A stretch of DNA of 64,000 bases, taken from Panagrolaimus kolymaensis (taxonomy: Eukaryota; Nematoda; Chromadorea; Rhabditida; Panagrolaimidae). This document shows positions 56,651 through 64,000 of the stretch, piece after piece; within the stretch, counting starts at the first letter, position 1; the number at the start of each line of letters is the position of its first letter. The translations under genes and the position numbers were made by a program. The stretch spans positions 558,001 to 622,000 of the forward strand of contig JAJQJQ010000012.1 of assembly GCA_028622995.1 (NCBI GenBank), given 5' to 3'. The notes under the pieces were generated by a model that did not search any database, had not been told where the DNA came from, and saw nothing but the letters and a program-made list of their open reading frames with translations.

Positions 56651-56718
56651 TTCTATTTTGCTTTTTTCTCTGCTTATATTAGAATAAAATTTAAATAATA
56701 TTATTGTTTATTTAACTA
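56651..56718 (+). repeat. Direct repeat, copy B
   Basis: Second copy of the segment at 56401-56475, with small changes. It lies in what is now the 3' flank of the SDR gene. Confidence 0.7.
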
Positions 56719-56759
56719 ATCACCTATATATAACAAGAAATAACCTATAACATTTACAA

Positions 56760-58041
56760 TTACCAAACACTTAATTTGTTCCAAAAGCTTGAATTCGTAT
56801 TTTCTTTATTTTCCACATTTGATTGAGGATCATTTGAACTTCCGATTAAATTTTTAATAGATTCTGCATATTCATTGAATTTCGTCCAAGCCATACTTGT
56901 TGACCAAAGTTTTTCTCGAAGTGCTTTATCTTCCACGATATCTCCCAAAGGTTGAGGCTTACGTTCTCGACTAAAAAACCAACAGTTATAAAACTTTGAA
57001 GGAAAAAAACAGCACTTACTCAATAAAAACACCATTAAGTCCTTCAGCTTCTGGATCAGCAACAGCATATAACACAGGCTTGCTTGCCTTTTCCGGTCGT
57101 CTTACACCCATAAAGAAGCTGACAGGCTTTAAAAGCCATCGACTAAGGAAAAATGTTTGATGATTTAATTTTTGTTCGAGACTTGTGCCAGTTCTGCCAG
57201 GATCAGCAAGAATTACACTAACATTGCTTCCTTTAACTCGTTCAGATAATTCTTTAGCAAACATTGCTTGAGCTAATTTTGATTGTTTATAAATATCATA
57301 TCCATTGAATTTTTCTTTATGTTCAGAATTGAGATCATTAAAGTCGATTTCACATTTTCGATTGATTACATTTGAATTAAGAAATACGAGACGAACAGGA
57401 TGATCTTGAGAGAAGAGTTTATCAATGAGAAGGCCATTTAGTAAGAAAGGTCCCATATGATTTGTTGCAAGCATTGTTTCAATTCCATTTGGTGCAAGTT
57501 TTCGTTTAACTTCCATTGTTGCAGCATTATTTATAACTCCATCAATACGATCAAGAGCAAAGTTACCTTTAAAATAGTTGGTTAATAAAGAAATATTACA
57601 ATTAAGCAAACAAACCTTCGGAAAGTTTAGAAACGAAATTCTTGATTGAATCAAAATCAGAGAGATCACATTGTCGACAAAAAACTTGTTTATTTCTTGT
57701 TGAAAGAACAATATCACGTCGAACTTTAACACATTTTTCTCGATCTCTGCAAGCCATAATAACACGAGCATTACGTTTAGCAAGTTGTTCAGCCGTTGCT
57801 TGACCAATTCCTGATGTTGCTCCAGTAACAATATAAGTTTTACCTTTCAAATCAAAATTTGGTTCATATTTTTCACCTGCTTGTGTTGTGCTAAAATCAA
57901 GAAAGTTAGAGTAACGGTGACAAAAAAGCATGAAAAACAAACTTACTCAATAATATAATAAACTCCATAAGCAACACCAAAACTCGAAAAAGCCAGCGAC
58001 CATGGAGATTTCAATCCTTCAAGAATACGTCGTGCAGCCAT
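56760..58041 (-). CDS. Short-chain dehydrogenase/reductase, retinol dehydrogenase type
   Basis: Four exons (58041-57947, 57890-57616, 57566-57020, 56970-56760) join in phase to give 375 residues. An N-terminal hydrophobic segment (about 13-31) is likely a membrane anchor, as in RDH11-14. Then come the NAD(P)-binding GATSGIG, the structural NNA motif, catalytic Ser in VFLNSNV, and Tyr/Lys in YDIYKQSKLA. An Arg in ACRDRE after the second strand suggests NADP preference. C. elegans DHS-22-like enzymes share this layout. The frame can be extended upstream to about 58188, but the Met at 58041 follows a TTTTAAG that could be a trans-splice acceptor, and the gene lies only 260 bp after the p24 gene, as in an operon. 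The final exon is a hydrophilic extension. Confidence 0.85.
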
Positions 58042-58299
58042 CCTTAAAATTCTCCTTTTTAAGGTATTCCAAAAAAAACTAAAAGAGACAAATATTTTGG
58101 ATGCGATGAAAGCCATTAACCGATTACCATTCAAAAATGAAAACAACGAAAAGTATTTTAAAACCATTTTATTAATCACCTGACACATACAAAAATTAGC
58201 GACAAGAAAGAGATTTGCTAAAAATCATAAAAACCCAAAAGAATTTTACAATAAATTAGGCAGAAATATTATTAATATTAACGATAACAAAATTTCAGT

Positions 58300-58994
58300 T
58301 TAAACAAGTTTTTTAGCTTCGAAGAATCCTTTCAAATGTTTCATTTGCCATCCACCCATAATTACGAGAACGATCACTTGAGCAACGGCCCAATAAAGGA
58401 CACGAGAGTTGGTTGATTCACTTGTTTGACGGAAGCGTTCTTCACGATAACGTTGATAGTTTTGTTCTTTGGTAATTTGTTCGACTTGATCAAGAAGTTG
58501 ACGAATACGAAGTTGAAGTTCATTGAGTTTATCTTTTTGTGCAACTTGTTCATAATCTTGTGCATGTTCACCAACTTGAATATCCAAATGAACACGAAGC
58601 TGAGCACCACTGAACCATGCAGACGAGTTTGAATATAAGCAAATCAAATGTTCTCCAGGAGTATGAGATGTGAATGTAAAACGGCCTTCACTTGTATACA
58701 ATTTGCTCAAAATGACCTAAAAAAAAAGAACTCATTTAGATGGGTAAAAATATCAAAAGTAATTACCTTTTCTTCAGGATCTTTAACTTCAACATGCATT
58801 CCAATGTTTGGATAATCACCATATCCTTTTGTATTTGGATCATATAATTGAACTCTATAGTTTCCAATTACCATAGTTTCATCAGGAATTTCTTCAATAA
58901 AACATTTTCTTTCTGTTTCAGCAATATGAAAATAAAGTCCAGATGAGCAAGATATAAGTGTTAACGCCAGTAATACCCTCAACAATGACGTCAT
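58300..58994 (-). CDS. tmed: p24/emp24 family cargo receptor (TMED4/9-like)
   Basis: Two exons (58994-58767 and 58716-58300) join in phase to give 214 residues. Order: signal peptide (1-20); GOLD domain beginning [20 protein letters not shown] with the conserved disulphide Cys, the second Cys in HLICLYSNS; a long coiled coil ([20 protein letters not shown]); the very conserved [19 protein letters not shown]; one TM helix; and a short tail FFEAKKLV with a KKxx COPI-binding signal. This is the p24-alpha subfamily, which cycles between ER and Golgi as heteromers and sorts cargo such as GPI-anchored proteins. Possible first gene of a two-gene operon with the SDR downstream. Confidence 0.95.
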
Positions 58995-59795
58995 CTTTGC
59001 TTTTCTAAAAAAAGAATCAGATAAAAGAAAGTTCAAACGATGGATGAAAGAAAAACGCGGTATTTTAACCTGTAATTACGACAGGCAGTTAGATACAAAA
59101 ATGAAACACAATAAATAAATATTCTTTATTGCACTGGAATAATAATCTCTTGTGATAATAAAAATAATAAAACTTTTTTCAAAGACTAGAAAATTACAAT
59201 ATTTGATTGAAACAACGCAGACAAAAAAAATTTTTTGATTGAACAAAGAAAGCAAAGTCCACGAAAATGTGTGCAACATGCAAATTTAGGCGGTTTAGAG
59301 AAGCAAAAAAATGTTTGAAGAATTTTTAGAGGAAATTTTAGGAGAATTTTTAGCATTAGAAAAAGTCAAACAATTTTTTACACATCTCCCAACCTTTTTT
59401 GATCGAACGTTGTCGTGGTTGTCAAATATATTGCATAAACAAACATAATAAACTACATAATTTTGATTGGAATGCTGCTTTTTTAAAAATAGCGGCAAGA
59501 ATAACAAAGGCAACATTTTTTGTTTGTTAGTAATACTTGAAACCTTTTTACTATTTTTTTTTTGTCAAAAAATATAAACTATGACAAAAAAAGTTAGCAA
59601 AAAAATGACTCGTATTAGTGCATAGGTATACTACATAAATTAATGGGAAAAGAGAAAGATGGAAAAGAAAAAAGGCCACGACGATGATGATAGATTAATT
59701 GAAACAAAGAAATAGGCAGCACCATAAAAAAATGCACCATCGAATTACTTTTGGTATTTGATTTGCACATAAGCCGATAAGCCAATTTGCTGTTT
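58995..59795. other. Intergenic
   Basis: AT-rich region that holds the p24 promoter on the left and the 3' UTR of the glycosyltransferase gene on the right. Short ORFs are without support. Nothing further seen. Confidence 0.35.
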
Positions 59796-62034
59796 TTAAT
59801 TATTGAGTTTTTCAAAAATCCATTTTTGTCTTGGATCTGATGGATCACATGGCATTCCTTGAAGGGAATTTTCTTCTTTTTGAACGCTGATTTCTGTTTT
59901 AGGAATAACACCCACACATTGATTTTTATATTTGAATAAACCGGTATGTTCATTATATTCCCAACCAGATAATTGTGAACATTGTCGATTAGCTAATTTA
60001 CCACTTGATTCAATACCCAAACACATTTTCATTGCAGATTGTCGCAATGTTTTTGCTTTGATATCATAAATCCATTCCTACAAGTAATCAATGATACACA
60101 CTGGCTTCGAGAATGTAAAAGAGAATAAGCAAATTACCTGATTTCCACCAGTGTTATGGCATTGATACATTCCAGGTGATTGATGAGCTTTAATATTTCC
60201 TAATGAATCAAGGCATAGGTTGTTTTGTTTCAAAGTTAAATGTATGGCTGTTTTTTCTGGAACTTTAAGTTCGGGGTAAACTTCTCTCAAAAACCAATCA
60301 AAACTTTTGCATTTTAATTTTGATTTAATTGCAAGGCGATCAGTGAAACTGAAAACTTTTTTTTTATTATTTTGTCTTAAAAACAAAAACCTTACTCTCC
60401 AGGATTAATAAATCGAGCTGAAGGTACTTGATTCAAATAAAATTGTTTATAATCATCTAACCAAACTTCGGCAGCTCTACGAGTATTCTTTTGAAAAACA
60501 TTTCCACTTCCGCCAGGAAAGGTGTAAGGATGTTGTTTGCGAAAAACATGTCCAACACGACTGCATGGAATAATTTCAAGTGATCCTCCGCATTGCCATA
60601 CTCGAAATGACATTTCAAGATTTTCACCTCCCCAAACATCCATAGCTAAATCATAAGTTCCTAATTCTTCAAACCATTTTTTTGAAATGGTAAAAAGTCC
60701 TCCTGCCATTGCTGGAGATTTAATTGGAGCCGTTTGATTATTTTGTCTAATATTTTTTCGTTCATTTCCCAAAAATTCCCATTTGAATACTAGATTCCAT
60801 TCAAACCCTCCGCGTAAATCAGCACTTGCTGGAACATAATTAAATGAATCCATATTTATTACATCAATCACTGGAGCAACCACGGCTTTTGGATTCTAAA
60901 TTCCTCCAAAGTTAGATCAATCCTCAACGAAAAGATATAAAAACCTGATATATTCGATCCAATAAAGGTTCCAACCATTGAACATTGCATTCACAATGAC
61001 TATCAAGAAATGTAAGAATTGGAGCTTTAGCTAATGCTGCACCTTTCACTCGCGATCGAATGAGGCCTTCACGTTGAGTATTTCTCAAAACTATTACATT
61101 TTCAATTACAGCTAATTCTTTTCCCACATTTTCTAAAATTTTTACAAATCGGTAGCATCAAAAGCCAAAAGGAAAAAGATAAATCAAACAAACCATCAAC
61201 AGAATAATCATCGACTAGAATAACTTCAGTAAGCAATTCGGGAGGTGATCGCAAAAATGCCGTGAAAATTGTTCGAAGCAAAGTTGATCGAGCTTCATTA
61301 TGGAAAGTAATAATAATGGAAGTGGGTTGATATTTAGTAATATCATAATTAACTGATTTGCAACTAAAAAAATAAATAAATAAGTTAACGTGGAATTAAT
61401 GCGAAAAATGATTTGTTGGCGCTTGCAAAAGCAGACGATTCGCCAATAGCATTAACCTCCATCATCCGTAAAATATTTTTTGATTAATAGCCTTTTTTAA
61501 AGCTAAAAAACTAACTAACCCAGATTCTCTTGAATCAACAATACTTCGATCCCATTTAGTTGCATCTGATGCGGCTTGATTGAATTTATTTTTAGCGTAA
61601 CGATCTTCACCTTCTTGTAATTTTCCACCTTCTAAATATTTATCCAAATTAAAATCCCTCCATTTCACTTGGGATGTTTCTGGTTTATGAACTACGGAAT
61701 GAATGGGAGGAATATCAGGGTTTGATGGATCATAATGAATTCCTGCATAAGGATTTTCAGCAACTATTGGAGCGTCTTTATAATTCACTTCAACTTCATG
61801 AGGTTTTAAAGGTTCATCAAAATGTGGAACAGTCTAAACGAAGGAAATAGATATAAGGTTTAAACAATCTCTGACATTGAAGTTGCTTACATTATACTGT
61901 GAATTCGATTCAGTCCTTGAAATGACTTCCGTCTTTAAATTTTTTTCATTTGACTTTGAAAAATAAAATGCTCCACCAATCCATGTTATAATAAATATTA
62001 CTGCAAGATTTTTAAACCGGCATAATTTCCTCAT
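59796..62034 (-). CDS. gly-4: Polypeptide N-acetylgalactosaminyltransferase, GALNT2/GLY-4 type
   Basis: Seven exons (62034-61891, 61833-61520, 61363-61194, 61132-60945, 60895-60396, 60348-60138, 60077-59796) join in phase to give 602 residues. Type II Golgi protein: short basic tail, TM helix (about 9-25), stem, GT27 catalytic domain with [16 protein letters not shown], the metal-binding DSHCECN, and [20 protein letters not shown], then a C-terminal ricin-type lectin domain with QxW repeats (GGNQEW, RQKW). The block [20 protein letters not shown] and what follows is closest to human GALNT2. It starts mucin-type O-glycosylation by transferring GalNAc from UDP-GalNAc to Ser/Thr. The third exon has no internal Met and is easy to miss. 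Confidence 0.95.
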
Positions 62035-62042
62035 TTTGTGTT

Positions 62043-62066
62043 ATAATAATAATAATAATAATAATA
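62043..62066. repeat. (TAA)n microsatellite
   Basis: About eight TAA units just upstream of the gly-4 start codon, in its promoter or 5' UTR. Confidence 0.85.
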
Positions 62067-62515
62067 AAATCTAAAGTGTTAATCATAGCATTTTTGGGTA
62101 TAGTTATGAGAAGCATGTTAAAAAGCTTTTTGTTTACCTGTTAGACTAAATTTGTTAGTTGAAATATTTTTAAAATTAATATAAAACCCAGCACCTTTCC
62201 CAGATAATTAATATGGCAAGGATAAAAATTTTTATAATGCTAATGTCATGTTATAATAAGCAAGAATTATTATATCGATGGAAGCTGCCCGTATCTTCTC
62301 TGCAAAACAAGAAAATAATCAATGTTAACAAATTCCAATAGTAAATTAAAGAAAACGATCAACTCGTCACGGAAATAAACCGCGTATCATTATCAGCAAA
62401 AGCAAGAGCACAAAAAAACCGTAAATATGTTCATTAAAATTAAGGCAAAAAATACATGATTATTAAACTATCCTAAAACTAAAATCACAAACAAAAAAAT
62501 AAAACAAATATGTAA
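62067..62515. other. Intergenic
   Basis: Between the gly-4 start and the PheRS stop, both on the minus strand. AT-rich; contains the PheRS 3' UTR and the gly-4 promoter. No other feature. Confidence 0.35.
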
Positions 62516-64000
62516 TCAACGAATTTGGCCTCCATAAGTTTCAGTAATTTCTTTAGCAATATTTTTATGAATTTCGTTCACTTCTTCTTTCGTCAAAGCT
62601 CGTTCATTAGATCGATAAACAATTCGATAACATTGACTATGAAGTCCCTTCTTTTTATTGAAAAATTCATCGATGATTATAACTTGTTCAATCAAATCTC
62701 CACCAATACTTCGAATCAAATCCATTGCATTTGCTTTCATTTCTTCAACTGTTGTATTTTCTGGAAGCCAAAATGATAAATCCATATAAAGTTGAGGATG
62801 AACGCTGATTGGTTTATATTTGACTGTATCTTCAGGTTTGCTATCTTTGAATTGATTTAAGAATCCAGTATCATTTGTCCAAAATAATCGAATATCAGGA
62901 ATTTCATATAATACCATCGCAAGACGTTCAAGACCAAGACCAAAAGCCCAACCAGCTTTATCACTAGCTCCAGCAGATTCAAGAAGTTTTTGTTCCATAA
63001 TTCCACAGCCTAATACTTCCAACCATTTATCATTGTAATAAACTTCGAGTTCATATGATGGATGTGTAAACGGAAAATATGCATCAACCCAACGCATTTG
63101 AGCATTTTGTCCAAATAAAGCTCGACATAAATCTTCAAGAGTTGATTTGAGTGTGAGTTCAAGAACTTTTACAGCGTCTAAAGTATGCCTTGATTGTTTG
63201 GAATCATTTCTTTCACCATTTTCAAACATTTTAATTCCTTGATCAGAAGCTTCTATACCAAATAATTCTTCTTCCGAGTAAATTCTCACGCCTAAAAAAT
63301 GGATAATAAAATGTGTGCAGAAAAAATGCTTCCAAAAATGATCAAGAATAAAGAAAGTTTGCGCAGCTGTCTAAAATTCGCAAAAATGGATAGTTTTTAA
63401 TAGCACTTTTAATTCCTCCTACGTATATCAAGGACAAAATATTTTTGGCATCTTTAAAAGAAAAAACATAAAAAGAGACTAAAATTTAGGACAAAAAATG
63501 GTGTCAACGTTTCATTCACCTCTTTTTCAATAAACATTTTTTTCCTTTTAAAAATTCTTTGTATGAAAAGCATTATTATTTCTTTCTTTACTATTATAAT
63601 AAATCGCAGGCAATTCAATGTTGCTAAGAGTGACTCACCTTCAACTTGATGAAAACATGGAAAATGAGTTCTATCAATTTCATCTCGACGATAAACATCT
63701 CCAAATACTAAAAAAGCATCAAATCCTTGTTTCAGCAGCGAATATTGATGAGCACTTGTATGAGCACGTAAACAGCTGATTTTATTAATATAATAGGTAT
63801 CTGATGGTCTTCGGCTAACATGATCCAGAGGCGTTAAAAGTGAATCAAAATTTTCAAATATGCTAACAACACGAGATTGATTTTCAGCTACAGTAAACAC
63901 AGGACTTCGATTGCCTTTTCTTCGATGATTTGCATGCATATGATTTATAATTCTTTGTTTGATAAGATTTAGAGGATTTCCATCTTCTGTCAGCAATCGT
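62516..64000 (-). CDS. fars-2: Mitochondrial phenylalanyl-tRNA synthetase, 3' part (gene continues beyond the window)
   Basis: Two exons are visible (from beyond 64000 to 63639, then 63291-62516), joining in phase. The class II aminoacyl-tRNA synthetase core is clear: motif 2 with GDVYRRDEIDRTHFPCFHQVEG, then MRWVDAYFPFTHPSYELEVYY, EVLGCGIMEQKLL, and motif 3 WAFGLGLERLAMVLYEIPDIRLFW. The C-terminus is an FDX-ACB anticodon-binding domain (YKPISVHPQLYMDLSFWLPE...), which in single-chain form identifies the organellar enzyme (FARS2) rather than the cytosolic alpha-beta PheRS. It charges mitochondrial tRNA-Phe. The N-terminal targeting sequence lies outside the window. The 347-bp intron between the exons holds an extension of the ORF that is not coding. 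Confidence 0.93.

Noticed and set aside
63292..63638. ORF continuation of the PheRS exon
   Set aside because: The sequence after VEG is low-complexity Leu/Lys/Phe and replaces a conserved region; the GTGAG...TTTTTTAG intron restores the family sequence.

Overview
The window is eukaryotic nuclear DNA and almost certainly from a nematode. It is AT-rich. Genes are split by many 45-60 bp introns with GT..TTTTAG or TTTCAG/TTTAAG borders, plus a few kilobase-scale introns. The recognisable genes have close nematode counterparts (SLC19 folate/thiamine carrier, TTM-1-type zinc transporter, CPEB, ISY-1, PQBP-1, CCT-7, GLY-4, p24, class 3 lipase, CAP protein, F-box-like families). The splice acceptors favour T-rich AG rather than the strict Caenorhabditis TTTTCAG, so I would place it outside Caenorhabditis, possibly clade IV. 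That placement is inference. All gene models were spliced by eye from ORFs, splice signals and reading phase.

Layout. 1-1075: 3' end of an upstream gene, a tRNA-like palindrome and a promoter region. 1076-3044 (+): SLC19 carrier. 3-10 kb: AT-rich sequence holding candidate distal first exons of the zinc transporter (body 10.06-11.70 kb, +). 12.7-13.3 kb (-): four-TM protein. 13.6-14.9 kb (+): PP1-like protein that has lost its catalytic residues. 15.0-16.3 kb (-): unknown protein. 16.7-17.8 kb (-): secreted lipase. 18.4-19.5 kb (+): unknown low-complexity protein. 19.6-21.7 kb (-): FAM161 centriole/cilium protein. 22.5-23.1 kb (-): unknown. 23.1-26.8 kb: empty. 26.8-28.3 kb (-): small single-TM protein. 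29.1-33.5 kb (+): ENPP phosphodiesterase. 33.9-34.7 kb (+): F-box-like gene.

34,847-44,718 is the most remarkable part: a 9.87-kb MULE-type DNA transposon. It is bounded by 8-bp target-site duplications and terminal inverted repeats built of a roughly 12-bp tandem motif. On the minus strand it encodes one 915-aa protein that joins an N-terminal membrane anchor, a retropepsin-like protease, a FLYWCH-like zinc finger and a MULE transposase. On the plus strand it carries a 496-aa envelope-like type I membrane glycoprotein. Three further intron-containing genes of unknown function lie beside these.

44.8-64 kb: a coiled-coil gene whose C-terminal membrane anchor was cut off by a 199-bp palindromic MITE in a TTAA site; ISY-1 (-); a UCH deubiquitinase (+); a CAP protein (+); a short CPEB (+); PQBP-1 (+); CCT-7 (+); an SDR and a p24 protein in tandem (-); GLY-4 (-); and the 3' part of mitochondrial PheRS (-), which runs off the window. 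Two gene fragments, F-box-like at 49.2 kb and ENPP at 56.5 kb, resemble the neighbouring genes at 34.0 and 32.5 kb. Each sits just 3' of a housekeeping gene between two copies of that gene's 3' UTR, which suggests a common mechanism of fragment insertion.
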